The notes under the pieces are model-generated. The model was not told the DNA's origin, searched no databases, and saw nothing but the letters and a program-made list of their open reading frames with translations. From Chara braunii (Eukaryota > Streptophyta > Charophyceae > Charales > Characeae), in contig BFEA01000572.1 of assembly GCA_003427395.1 (NCBI GenBank), positions 131,096-182,953 on the forward strand: a stretch of DNA of 51,858 bases, given 5' to 3'. A program made the position numbers and the translations under genes. Below are positions 1-10,756 of the stretch, piece after piece (the stretch's first letter is position 1; every line of letters starts with the position of its first letter).

Positions 1-360
1 CCCCTGTCTGTTTACTGCCTCTGCGGGAAGGCGCCCCTTACCTCCCTGCCCCAGTTCAGAACAGCCCCCAGAATACACTCCTGCTCCCTTTGTCACATAC
101 AGTACCCCCTAAAGTATGCCCCCGCAGAGCCAAAAATCCCCCTTCCCTCTTGGCCCACCCCCTCCAAGCGGAACAGCCCTCGCAACACTCACCTTGCTGA
201 CACCAGCACCCCTTGTTCTCTCTCCCCTACCGCCATAGCTGATCCGACCCAAAATCAGCGTGGCCCAGAAAAGGACAAACCCTCAATACCGCCCCTACCC
301 TTCCAAAGATCACACCGCCCACCTTGTGTAACCCTAGCAGGGAGGGACTCCAACCCTAAA
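1..360. repeat. C-rich diverged repeat, left copy
   Basis: C-rich non-coding sequence resembling 3160-3620. Shared landmarks are the block around ATGCCCCCGCAGAG (116 here, 3350 there) and the block around TGATCCGACCC (240 here, 3530 there), in the same order. I infer a diverged duplication. I see no gene in 1-600. Confidence 0.5.
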
Positions 361-600
361 GAGGATATTCCATTCCACCTTTATGACCCCCAAACCCACG
401 ACATCACTAACTGAGCCTCAATTCCTAAGAGCGAAAGTTCAGCTCAATTTACAGATTATGACATCAAGACTTGGGCCCTAGGCAAAAACATCAGGAAATG
501 AAAAAAGAAAATTAGGCATCTTTCTTCAGCAATCATCAACCTGAAATTTCCTATCCCCTCGGAAAATCCAGTCTCCGTCCTTGAAGAGGCGAATCATCGT

Positions 601-800
601 TGCCCAACGCCAATCACAGTAGGGCTACTCCTCAGCCGGTACCCATCAAACAGCCTAAACTGCCCAACGCCAATTGCATCTAATTAGAAATCCCCCCAGC
701 TCTCACGCTAGGGTTACTCCTCAGCCGGTACCCATCAAACAGCCTAAACTGCCCAACGCCGATAGCATCTGATGAGAAATCCCCCCAGCCGGTACCCGTC
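601..800. repeat. Tandem repeat, period 89 bp
   Basis: TGCCCAACGCC occurs at 601, 661 and 750. The stretch starting CTCCTCAGCCGGTACCC at 628 recurs at 717, and AGAAATCCCCCCAGC at 686 recurs at 775. Both pairs give an 89-bp period with about two copies. Confidence 0.8.
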
Positions 801-867
801 AAGCAACTCTGCTCCATCCCCCTCTTCGTCCTTGCAAAAGATCATGACGTGCCCCCTGTCCCCAACC

Positions 868-3110
868 TTTTTTTTTTTTTTTTTTTTTTTTTGACTGAAC
901 CCTCCAATGCCAGCGGTGCTGTTAGAACAGACATCGCTAGCACCCTTGGGGAGGCTCCATCTATTGGTGGGGAGCATCACCTGCTGGAAAACGGGTCCAG
1001 CGTCCCTTACATAGTGGATACAACATGGTAAAAAAGAAAACTGAATGGTGTCTGGAGGGAACCTGCCAGCATTGATTGCTCTGGAGACCAGAGGATTGAC
1101 TGAGCAGGTGTGAAAGTGGAAGCAAGATGGTCGCCATCACCCTCTCCAACCCTGTACCTAGTCAGGGAGCCGGGAGGAGCCACTGGGGGGCACCAGTGGG
1201 GACTCCATCGTCTTCCCTGCCCATCTCCCATAAAAGACCGCCCCTCGACCCTCTTCCCTAACCGACCCCCTTGGTGCCACACACCCACACTACATCAGAA
1301 CAGAGTACTGGAGCTTGCAGAGGGATGCCCATTCGAATGTAGTAGAAAAGGAAAGTCCCTGACTTAAACGAAAAATGACTGAAACTGTAATAGGCCGGGC
1401 TAAACTGAAGAAAACAGACTGCAGCCTAGTCAGGCTGAAACACAGACTAACAGACTAACCAGAGCGGAGTAGAACAGAAGGAAACAGACGAGGAAAACCG
1501 GCCATAAAATGACTAGAACAAGTGGGGATCACCAAAAAGGCCAACAGAGAGACTGCGAGCCAGGCTACTACCTAGACAGGGATGCAAGAAAAGGGAGAAA
1601 GACAGACTAAAAGGAAGAGGAAAATGGGACTTTGCCTGCATCAAAACAATGGGGACTTGTTGGTCGGCTATAGGCACATTTCCAAGGCATGTGGGTGGGC
1701 AGGGAACGGGTCTGGAAACTCTTCTGCAGGACGCATGGGGAAACTGGGGTCTACAGTCAGCCAGTCCTTAAATTTCAGTTGGTAGTCCTTAGGCACTTGC
1801 TCTCGGAGGTTGCCCTCCCCCCCCCTTTCCATCCCAAGACCCTGACCAGCGTGTTTCCGCTACCCAGCCCTCCCGGTCCCCACCCAGCCACTCCCTAGAG
1901 AATTGTAAAAGCCGTTTTCGGTTGTCAGTGACTCGGTGGAGGTTGTCTAGTGTTTGCTTCAATGTTTTCCATTTATGAGAGAATTCCAGTTGGAAGTGCA
2001 CTTTGAGTTGTTCCAGCCCTTCTTCGCCCTTTACCCGAACGTGGTCCAGAGTCAGGACGCATCGTTGCCACCACATGACCCACATAATTGTTCGTCGGGC
2101 CAGGTGGAACATGTTCAGTACGAAGATGTCGTCGTGGAAGGGTGTGTAATATCCCAATAAGATGGCACGCCAATCCCCCGGCCATGGGTGTCCAGGGACC
2201 ATCTGTTGCCACACCCTATCCCACAACCTCCAGGTAAGAACAGCGGCGGGGTATTGTAGAAATATATGCTCGATTGTTTCTGCTCTCTTTCTAGCTTGGA
2301 AACCCTGCTGACATCAATCGCACCAGGGGAGCGCTCGACCTTGTTGTTCTAGCTGTGAGTGATCGATCAACCAATTGTTGGTGAGAAGGCACCGATGCAG
2401 GATCTGCCACTGCAGTGATGTGATTTTCACTGGTTTACATTTAGTGTCGTCGAACCATCGTATGGGTGTAAGGAGATGTCGTTCTATGTTGAGGTGCCTT
2501 TGCCATCGATCGGCCACTGTGTCTTTAAGGCAACGCTTAACTCTGAGCATGCGATACGCTGCTTTGACTGTGAGTTCGGACAAGGTTTTAGGTTTGGGCT
2601 GCCTTAGTCTGCTCCGTGGATCAGGGTTCCAGACCCATTCCAAAGGATCAATGGGGAGGGCCTCTATGGCTATCTCAGGAAAGAAAGCCCGCCTGTTCTC
2701 ACCATCCTCTAGCACTCGAATTTTGTGTAATTCGTCCTTCTGAACCCATTGGAAGGGATCATGGCTTCCTGCCAGTCTACCATTCCCTTCTACATTGTAC
2801 CATTCAATCAGTGTTTCCTCCGATTGGGTCATGTGGGCAAGGCCGACCTTATTTCCCCTCCCTTCCTTGGCCACCTAGTCCCTTGAAGGATTTTCAAATG
2901 GTTTGGAAGTATGGCCAAGGAACAAGAACATAGGCAAAATTTAGAAAATGACTCAGTAACCCCTCATCAATCCTCTTTACCTCACTCCAGCAAGACTTAC
3001 TGCAGCATAGCCACCATCGCCGCTGCTGATATACCCTATTGCCATCCTACGAGCAAGCCCCTTCACTAGTAGGACGCTTGATATCCCACCATCTAATTCT
3101 CCCACTCGCC
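868..3110 (-). mobile_element. 5'-truncated LINE (non-LTR retrotransposon), minus-strand copy
   Basis: Read on the minus strand, this interval has an ORF2 C-terminal remnant (2874 to 1789), then about 0.9 kb of non-coding sequence, then a 25-nt poly(A) tail (T-run at 868-892). That is the expected 3' half of a LINE. Two parts have inverted matches further along: 951-1015 matches 5161-5219 and 2945-3107 matches 4746-4915, so a second copy of the same family lies in opposite orientation. The 5' end, with endonuclease and RT core, is missing. The exact upstream border is unclear because C-rich repeats adjoin it. Confidence 0.75.
1789..2874 (-). pseudogene. LINE ORF2 C-terminal region with zinc-binding (zf-RVT-like) segment
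   Basis: One minus-strand reading frame runs from 2874 to 1789, interrupted only by an in-frame TGA at 2314-2316. Around the stop the product reads as a Cys-rich turn (PWCD, stop, CQQGF), followed by ETIEHIF and LTWRLWDRV. This matches the typical zf-RVT pattern at the C-terminus of plant LINE ORF2, with paired cysteines followed by a conserved HIF and aromatic residues. Upstream, HRCLLTNNW fits the same family. The stop falls inside the Cys pair, so this copy cannot make an intact protein. Immediately upstream there is a TAG (2875-2877), and the LINE-like sequence seems to continue in another frame. I infer a dead retrotransposon, not a host gene. Confidence 0.75.
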
Positions 3111-3159
3111 TCAATTTCTGACCGGCAAAACATCATCCTTTTTTTTTTTTTCAAACACC

Positions 3160-3490
3160 CATGCACCCCATAATTGCTCCTTCCCCTGGGTCACTCCAGC
3201 TCCCTCTGGGACTTACAATTTCCGTACCACATCATGCACATGACCCCACAGAATTGGGATCCCCCCCTCCTTCCCCACCCTAATTACCTCTTCCCCCAGG
3301 TCACTCCAGCGCCCTCAGGGACTTACAATTTCCTTACCACATCACACACATGCCCCCGCAAAACTACAGTTCCCCCTTCTCCACCCTAATTACCCTTTCC
3401 TCCAGGTCACTCCAGCTCCCTTAGGGACTTGCAATTTCCTTACTACATCAAGCATATGCCCACGCAGAACTAGAGATCCCCAAATCAATC
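3160..3490. repeat. C-rich tandem repeat, about 108 bp, three copies
   Basis: GGTCACTCCAGC starts at 3189, 3299 and 3405. Each is followed by GGGACTTACAATTTCC or a close variant (GGGACTTGCAATTTCC in the third), then an ATGCCC(C/A)CGCA box. Spacings of 110 and 106 define three imperfect units. Related sequence occurs at 1-360. No coding potential is seen. Confidence 0.8.
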
Positions 3491-3724
3491 CTCTGTAAAC
3501 CCCTTGACCCCTTCCCCCAACTGCCATGATTGATCCGACCCCAAAACCAGCCCGGCCCTGAAGAGGTCAAGCCCACACCCCTCTCTCTAGGGTAATACGC
3601 CACAAAACAAGCTCCCCAATCATGGTCAACGCCTGTGTATCCATATTGTATACCAAGTGAAATTGTGAAAACCTACTGCCGTGATAATCTTCATGTATCG
3701 GCTGTGGTCACCCACCAAAATCCT

Positions 3725-3790
3725 CCCTCTTCCCTCTTTACCCTACTCTAGCAGGACTTACCACGACCAAGCGCCGCCGTGGCCTTTTTC
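3725..3790 (-). repeat. Third, short copy of the LINE-derived segment
   Basis: Read on the minus strand this resembles the LINE segments at 2970-3020 (minus) and 4840-4890 (plus), including a shared block around GTAAGTCCTGCTAGAG. It is too short and diverged to assign more. Confidence 0.4.
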
Positions 3791-3894
3791 CATCCAACTG
3801 GCTAGCTCTGGCAATCAAGCAATCAAGCAATCATAAGGGGATCTTCAACAGAAAAGGTTGTTTTTTGTTTGAGTAAGTAGGTCAGAAGGACGAG

Positions 3895-4600
3895 GCTGGG
3901 ACGACACAGGTCGGTGCTGGAGCCGCTGCTCTGTAACCCAGGGGGAGCTTGAGGCCTGTGAAGTTATGCCGAGGGTGGAAGGCATAACCAAATCGTTCGG
4001 CATAGCTGGCGCTGGGGTATTGACCCTGTAACCTGCTTAGGGGTTTGCCGCTACGGGAATTGTCAAGGGGGGAAGGCATTTCCTGTTCGTTAGAGCTAGG
4101 TTGATCGGTACTGGGAAGGGTTGTGGTGCCCTGCTACCCTAGTAGAAGGGGGTATGAGATCAAGTGAGTTATGGTACGAGGGTTGAAAGCTTGGACCGAC
4201 ACTCTATCTGTTGGAAGGGGGAATCTAGGATAGCGGACAGTTTTAGTTTTGTCCCCCCCGTTCTTATATTTCTTAAACACTTTTTGAATGTCTTAAAGAG
4301 ATTTGGGTGCTTAGTGGTCATAGGAGGTTTTAGGACTTGGGGATCCCTACCGACTCTTCTTACGTGGCGTCATCACTGTTGTACTCGAGACCTGCGGTTG
4401 TTCGATGCCAGAACGACGCTGACCGGAGCTGGGGTGTTGCCCTGTAACCTGCGACGCAGGAGCATGAGGTCTGGTAGAGAGATCTGGGGAGGTCCTGGGG
4501 GGGCTTCCCACAGGATAACTAAGGGTTGCTGCCGAGACGACGCTGGTCGGAGCTATGGTGAGTTGCGTTGCCTTGTAACCCGGCTGAAAGTGGGGGTGTG
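3895..4600 (+). repeat. Degenerate dispersed unit before the plus-strand LINE copy
   Basis: A core like CGCTG(A/G)(C/T)CGGAGCTGGGGT followed by TTGCCCTGTAACC recurs at about 3915, 4010, 4410 and 4540, with irregular spacing. An open frame covers 4164-4601 but encodes nothing I recognise and overlaps the repeats, so I do not call it a gene. Confidence 0.45.
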
Positions 4601-4745
4601 AGACCTGGAAGAGAGCGGTAGAAGTGTACAACAGTTTTGGAGAACGTTGGAAGGGTGTGGGTGGGTTTTCGAAGTTTTTGGAACAATCGTAGGACCTCTG
4701 TGGCCTATTCTCTTGCTTCTGGAACGACAGTAAGAGTTAATAAGG

Positions 4746-5257
4746 TGAGTGGGAGAAGATGGTGGGTTATCACGCGTCTTACCAGTGAGGGGGCTAGCTG
4801 GTAGGATGGGAGTATGGCATAGCAGCAGTAGAGATGGTGGCTTCGCTGCAGTTAGTTTTGTCGGAGTGAGGCAAAGCGGATCGATGGGGGGTTTCCGAGT
4901 CGTTTCTGAATTTTTTCATGAAGTTGTCATAAACATGTTTGAGGTAGCTCCAATAGTTCCGAGCTAAAACCGGGTAATGGTCCCGATATCTCAATTTTCC
5001 AAACTCCATCCTTAGGCCTATTAAAGTTTTCTAGTAGTTCCTCGTCTCATTTTCTTGAAATTGTCTTATGAAGTTTTCTGAAGTTTTATGAACGTACTCG
5101 TTATGGGACGCTGGGCCCGGTTTCCAGTTTGTGCCAATTAGTGAGGATATGGTTGTATCTATGGGACGCTGGACCCGGTTTCCAGCAGGTGTTGCTCCCC
5201 ATCAATAGATGGAGCTTGTTTAAAAAAAAAAGAGAAAAAAAAAAAAAAAGAGAAAAG
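4746..5257 (+). mobile_element. LINE 3' fragment, plus-strand copy with poly(A) tail
   Basis: 4746-4915 is the inverted counterpart of 2945-3107, and 5161-5219 is the inverted counterpart of 951-1015 (about 95% by eye). The fragment ends in an A-rich tail at 5222-5257. The ORF2 C-terminal region present in the minus copy is largely absent, so an internal deletion is likely. A 29-bp block (ATGGGACGCTGG...) is present twice, at 5103 and 5161, a local 58-bp duplication. Retroposition of this family is the simplest explanation for both tails. Confidence 0.7.
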
Positions 5258-6345
5258 TCAATCAACTTTGGATATCAGAATTATTAACTGATTATCGCCA
5301 AAATCGAACATACAAAAACGAATTATGAGATTTTAAGGAATACCAAGCAATCTGGGAGTTATGAACGTTGTAAATCCCTCCGATTAGGTACAAGAGAAGG
5401 AACACCTCACCCTAAACAAACCATAGACACACCCCTCCCCTTTCTAAACCTCACCTCCTTGTCCTCCATTGGCTTTCATGCACCTGACCACCTATGGTCG
5501 ACTGCACTATTCAACCACCCCAAAAGCGCCGGACGATGGAGCTAAACGGATCGTCGCTCGGATCACCATCACAGCAGTCCAAACCACGTCTCGAGACTAA
5601 CTGCTGAACCTGCCAGCCGCCCCTTGCAGGTAGTTGAAAAAGATGAAGGGGTATCGTCGTTACCAATTATGTCCACCCGTAGCAAACCTATCCCCCATAC
5701 CCTTGCACAGTATCACCATGGGGTAGTGTGGTCCCTCCCACTCCCCTTAGCCCACTCACTTACCCTCACGATGTTCCTCCTCTTCGACCAGAAGCACAGC
5801 ATAAGAAGAACGACCCCTCTCATATTTCTCCACGGGGCCCCCAACGAGCTCCTCTGACCGACCCTCCCGTCAGTCTCTGTTAACCACAACCCCGCTCCCC
5901 CTCTGCTCTCCAACATCAACCTTCTCCTCGACCGATGATGCTAGTCGCCCTCTCACACTACACCATCGTGCTCCTGCTATCGACCACCTAGAGCCACGCG
6001 GTCTCAGGAAACTTCGGGCACCGCTTCGTTGTTGACGTCCTCCTACTGTCAGCCACTCCCCAACACGCCGCTTCAAAAGACTTCCAACACCGCCACGCTA
6101 CTTTGGAAGCCCACGGGCGGCGGAGCGCTCCCGGTAGCGCTCCACTTCCCCCGCCCCCTCTCTCGAACTCCAGGATTCAAGACGTGTCCCAGGCAAATCG
6201 ATCACCTGTAAACGTATATTTCGGAAAGTTCAGGAGGCTCTGCACTATGGAACCACAAGGGTTGGCACTGCCAGCCAAAATGAAGAAGGTAGGGCATCCA
6301 TGCTGGTTCGTTTTTTCGGGGGCGGGGGCTCAACACTTGGGAGGG
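5258..6345. other. Intergenic, no gene recognised
   Basis: AT-rich to 5390, then C-rich. Several short open frames of 60-85 codons overlap on both strands, but none shows a domain, compositional signature or splice-bounded structure. Confidence 0.5.
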
Positions 6346-6384
6346 TTGTAACTTGTAAGAAATAGCCTTGCCTAGCCTTGCCTT

Positions 6385-6885
6385 AAAAAAAAAAAAAAAA
6401 AAAAGCTTAGCTATATTCTTCTCGCAATTTCACCTTTCATACCTACCTACCAGTACTACTCAGGCTACACAGGGCACCCCTGCAAGCATGGCTACCTCTC
6501 ACAATTAAGGGGATGCATGTTGCCCCCTGCCCCTAATTGGCGGTGATCAGGGAGTAGGGCGGGCTGCCGGTGAGGGGGGGGCAGGTAACACAAAGACCGA
6601 GCATTTTGATAGTAGCTGCACCTCCCATCTATTTCCTCCACCCCCATGGAGTAACAACAGTGTCTGTGGCCAGCACTCTCCCACACACCACACAGAAGTC
6701 ACACACACATACACACTTGCACTCCCGTGATTGCCAAGGACCCTACCATTACCGAACAGGGGGAGCAAGCCAACTGTCTCAGCTGGTTGGTATCGAGAGT
6801 GCCGCAGGTGGTCTCAGTGGGGATTGAGCCCATGGCCTCCTGATTGGCACTTGCATGCCTAACCAACTGAGCTAGGTCGGTGCCC
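6385..6885 (-). mobile_element. tRNA-derived SINE candidate ending in a homopolymer
   Basis: On the minus strand 6885-6811 reads like a tRNA: it starts GGGCACC, has the D-arm/A-box AGCTCAGTTGGTTAGGC, and has a B-box-like GGGCTCAATCCCC. About 400 bp of unrelated body follow, then a 20-nt T-run on the same strand (A-run at 6385-6404). A tRNA head, a body and a terminal homopolymer are the SINE layout; some plant SINEs end in poly(T). A weaker A-box-like stretch also lies on the plus strand at 6777-6800, so orientation is not fully settled. Confidence 0.6.
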
Positions 6886-7684
6886 ATAAATAACCTTGGA
6901 CTTAGTGATGGTTCAAACTCGAGAATGGAAAAAAAAGGTAAAAAAGACTCGGGAATGGAACGGACTTGCCAGTGGGAAGTTGGGCATAGCTGAGAGCTTT
7001 GTGGTTGAAGTAAAAAAGGAAGTCTTTGTGATGGTGTGATTATCCGGCTCGCCACACCACACCAGTGCAAATGTTTGTATTGGGTTTTGTAAACAGAATG
7101 AAATCGATGGTATGACCTGACCTCCTTTTCCCAACGCTGATTTCCACCATGCGCCAAGTTCTGGTGAACTAACACAGGTGCAAAATCAAATATGTTTGTC
7201 TGGCGCCACGAGCCTTTTTCATTTGGTTTGCCGAACCCCCAAAGGATGCGGTACTTTAAACCACTAGTACTTGGCCCATACATCGGCCGCGGGCACTTCA
7301 CATTAACGAGCCACAACTTTTGGGACTTGGCATCCGGTGCAAAATGGCTGGCAGCACCATCAAAACGAGGCCGCGCCAGTTCCTTTTTTTTTGGCGTGCA
7401 TGGTGTTTCCAGGGTTGGAGAAAAGTGCTTTGGAAGTACTGGTGGTTTAGACCACCAGTTTGCACGGACCTAAGTAGTGCTCTTACTGCTATATGTGGCC
7501 AGAGCATTTCAAATTCGGCCTGGGCTTGGAGCTAGAGTGGCAGGCCACTTTGAAAAGGCGCTGTTGCAGGCTCGCAGGGGTTAGAACGTAGCTTCTTGAC
7601 TGAGGTTCATGTGAACTGGTGGCCGGCCACGAACAAAACAGCAAGGAAAACTCCCCGCCAAAAGAGGGGGTGGCCATAGGTTTA
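6886..7684. other. Intergenic, no gene recognised
   Basis: Mixed composition. The only local structure seen is a hairpin at 7439-7458 (CTGGTGGT, four bases, ACCACCAG). The open frame on the minus strand at 6699-7316 crosses the SINE head and has no domain. Confidence 0.45.
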
Positions 7685-7794
7685 CTACCGTCTCCCCCCG
7701 AGTAGAATGCACGGTCATTATCACTGTATCTATACTGAAACTTGCCCCCATTCAGCTATAATGACCGTGCGTTTTACTCAGGGGAAGAAGGTAG
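7685..7794. mobile_element. Hairpin MITE (family M), copy 1
   Basis: The left arm (CTACCG... GCACGGTCATTAT) and right arm (ATAATGACCGTGCG ... GGTAG) are nearly complementary over about 37 bp. The core GGTCATTAT...ATAATGACC is shared with copies at 43.7-46.2 kb. No coding capacity; a non-autonomous DNA element is inferred. Confidence 0.8.
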
Positions 7795-7888
7795 GAGAGG
7801 TGGTTAGTATCCCCTCTTCTAGTTGATTTTGTCTGTAGGGGAAGAAGGTAGGAGAGGTGGTTAGTATCCCCTCTTCTAGTTGATTTTG
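7781..7888. repeat. 57-bp tandem duplication abutting the MITE
   Basis: The 57 bp beginning GGGGAAGAAGGTAGGAGAGG at 7781 is repeated from 7838 almost perfectly. The first copy begins inside the right end of the adjacent MITE, so part of the MITE terminus was duplicated. Confidence 0.9.
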
Positions 7889-8889
7889 TATGTTCTTTTT
7901 TTTTTTGTGTGTGAAAAGCTGCAAGGCTGTCTGGCCACAAGCATCCTTTGTCAGATGTTTGTGGTCCATGCCGAGATCTGTTAGGGCGTGTCTACCTCAA
8001 GCAGGGATAAAAGTCCATGCTTGGTTGAGGGGACCTCAGGTTGATGGTTTCAATCTTATTCGTGGGGAGCTGCACGTGCTGGGACCTGGGCCCAGTATAT
8101 GTAGCGAGTGTAGAGGACCATTTATTTCTTAACCCCTATATGGGCAGCTGGCCAAGATCCTAAATGTTCGAAAAGCTCCCTTTTGTACGACTTTTTGGTT
8201 GTCCAATACCTAGCCTATTTTGCACGTGCCCTGACCACCTAGAGGATCACCCTTCAGGTCCATTCACTTCGAGAAAAGGCTATAGGGCTGCCAGGTAGTG
8301 CCTGCAGTGTATGGCTTGATGTTCCAACTCTACAAAAACCAACAATCGAAGGGAGAGCGGATGCACTTTGTCCACGGAAAGGAAGCACTTGTTTCTGTTT
8401 CATCGTGTATGAAAGAAAGGGAGAAGGAGAAAGAAGAAGATGTGCAAATAAAAGAAAAACCACTAGGGAGGGAGGTGCACAAGACACGACATTAAATTAC
8501 AGACAATTGATCCAGAAGGAGAATGTCACACAAGAACGTAAGCAAAGTCTACCGCATAGGAACACGGAATAGTCGTGTTTTTCTGCCACAGTAGTAAAAT
8601 CCTAGCAAAGAACGTGCTTTTATTTTTCATTCGAATTGACAATAAATTCACATGCACCTTCAGATGTTATTCTTCTGTCTTTTTCGCCAGATCTCACGGC
8701 AAAGGAAAATTTGCGCAAGTGGATAAGGTGAGCACAGACCTCACCAACAAAGTGGGGTGTTTAAGAATGAAATGAAGGATAGACTGTTCTGTTTAGTTGC
8801 AAATGCCTTAGTGTTTTCTGTCGTGAACGATGCGACATTGTACCCCTCGAAGGACGATTTTTTCACAACACTATAAGCAATAGCAAAAT
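7889..8889. other. Intergenic, no gene recognised
   Basis: Short unsupported open frames only. A weak B-box-like GGTTTCAATC lies near 8048 without a convincing A-box. Confidence 0.45.
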
Positions 8890-9300
8890 CAATAGGAAAA
8901 AAAAAAAAAAAAAAAAGTGATCATACGTAGCAAAGTCACAAGTGGTTATCCGGGATCCCCACTTTCAACTCTGTAGTAACAAGTTCAAAACTGAAATTAG
9001 GGTTTAGGGTTCAAATTTTATGTTTTTTTTTTCTTTTGCTTGTTTTTGTTTTCGTTTAAGGTTGCAGTATGCTAAATTTGGTATTATTTTGGACATTGAA
9101 TTCTTCTTTGACAAGATTTTTGAAAATTTTCAAGATTTTTAAAATTGGTTTGCTGGCAAAAATTTATAGAAGTGCATTTTTGCCTTACTGTTTTGTAAAT
9201 TTTTTAAGGTTTTTTTTTTTAAAAGTATGATCTTTACTTTATGAATTGACGGGAAATTTGGTTAAAATGACACTTGTTTTTTTTTTAATAAATGATATGA
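8890..9300. other. AT-rich intergenic DNA
   Basis: A-run at 8898-8916 followed by T-rich sequence. Two adjacent TTAGGG-type units occur near 8998-9009, too few to call an interstitial telomere array. Confidence 0.5.
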
Positions 9301-9739
9301 GAAGTTGTCTCAAAATTAAGGTCTCTGTTAACCGCATCTCAACGAAGAACGAGATCTGAGCAGTGATAGGTGAATGCAATCGGATTATCAGAGAAGTGCG
9401 AGGCAAAATCACATGACAATTGAAGCATTGGTTTCGGGTTGAAAAATGTATCTTAATGGTCCGATCGCAACAAATAGATCATTCGCTTCCAACTTGCAAT
9501 AAAGTGCGAGCAAAAATTGAAAAGAACAGAACATGGAGACGGAGCGACAATGATCCTTGGGGTACACCTCCATTCAAAATGACACTGACAAAGGTTTTTC
9601 AAATGAGGACGGACGACACAACTTCAACGTGATGTTGCAGAAACTTACTGTTGCGGAGATGGTTTATAATGTGAAGTCGAACAATCACAAAATTCAGTAA
9701 AGCAGCAAATCAGATACCACATAAGATTTTTCAAAAAAA

Positions 9740-10360
9740 ATGTCGTCAAATGAGCAACGGGAATTACAATCCCTACGACAACAACTTCAAATCTTTGTCA
9801 CACAACGTTGGGAAGAAGCACGTATTAGGGGACGATTGACACGCCATGAAACTGAAGGGTCAATGATAGAGGCACTATACGATCTGCAGTCAAGAGGTCA
9901 AGAAGTAGTGACCTTCATGCCACAATGTATGAAGATCGCAAGGTCTTTCTTCCAAGATCTATTCACTTCAAGGTGCGCTGCGGGAGGGGGTCACTAGGGA
10001 GAAGGAGATAGCGAACTTTCGAGAGTCAATGAGGAAGGTCCTAACAGGCCAGCAAAGAGCACTATTGGACCTCCTCCTATCTAAGGAGGAAATCTGTATG
10101 GTCCTGATACAGATGGATGAGGAGAAGACCCTAGGTGTGGATGGGTTCCCCAAAGAGTTATGGGAAACATTTTGGACCCAAATAGTCGCAGACCCATGGG
10201 GTATTACCATCACGTGTGAGAAACAAGGCATATGGGGGAGCTGGTAGGGCAGGGCGTCCTCACCTTGTTGCATAAAAAAAGGCGACACAATGGATATAAA
10301 TATTTATCGTCCAATAGCCTTACTCACAGTTATCTACAAAATGCTAGCCCATCACTGAAA
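9740..10360 (+). pseudogene. LINE reverse-transcriptase N-terminal relic
   Basis: Frame 2 from 9740 gives WEEARIRGRLTRHE and later IARSFFQDLFTSR, the pre-RT region typical of plant LINE ORF2. A frameshift near 9975 moves into the next frame, which reads EIANFRESMRKVLTGQQ and EKTLGVDGFPKELWETFW (the GxDGxPxEFY-like segment). Further shifts near 10200-10270 lead to KKGDTMDINIYRPIALL and VIYKMLAHH, the PKKGxxxxxxNxRPIxLLxxxYK motif, followed by a stop. The catalytic YxDD and later RT motifs are absent. The order of motifs is correct for a single plus-strand LINE copy truncated at about 10.36 kb. Confidence 0.8.
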
Positions 10361-10430
10361 CTCGGATCTGTATTTCAACAGTCACATGTATGCGGCCGCA
10401 ATTGACCCTCCTCAAGCATTGGATATACAA

Positions 10431-10675
10431 GCGTGCCTAAGTTGGTTATGCATGCATGTGGCATTTAGAAGGTTGTGGGTTTGCTTCCCACTCACTTGTT
10501 GGGCCACGTGTGGTGCCAACTAGTTGGGATAATCAACTTGTATATGCATGCTATGCCGAAGCACCACCATGGGGACTCGAAGCAACGAAACATGTGTTTT
10601 GCGACTCCCTCAATCTTTCTCTCGATGAAATTGTTCGTTGTATTACAAGTGGGTTGAAATGTTGATTTGAAATGA
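10431..10675 (+). mobile_element. tRNA-derived SINE candidate
   Basis: 10431-10495 has an A-box-like CCTAAGTTGGTTATGC (10436) and a B-box-like GGGTTTGCTTCCC (10477) at tRNA-like spacing. A body of about 180 bp follows and runs directly into a (CT)n/(CA)n microsatellite. It lies just after the broken LINE. Cloverleaf acceptor pairing is not convincing, so it is not called a functional tRNA. Confidence 0.5.
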
Positions 10676-10685
10676 CATCTCTCTT

Positions 10686-10751
<66 letters not shown>
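10676..10751. repeat. Compound (CT)n-(CA)n microsatellite
   Basis: A short CT run is followed by about 27 uninterrupted CA units. Confidence 0.95.

Positions 10752-10756
<5 letters not shown>

Noticed and set aside
768-790. CTGATGAG as another hammerhead core
   Set aside because: No stem II and no GAAAC box follow.
8010-8070. A third SINE head
   Set aside because: A weak B-box-like stretch without a properly spaced A-box.
8995-9012. TTTAGGG telomere-like sequence
   Set aside because: Only two units; not an array.
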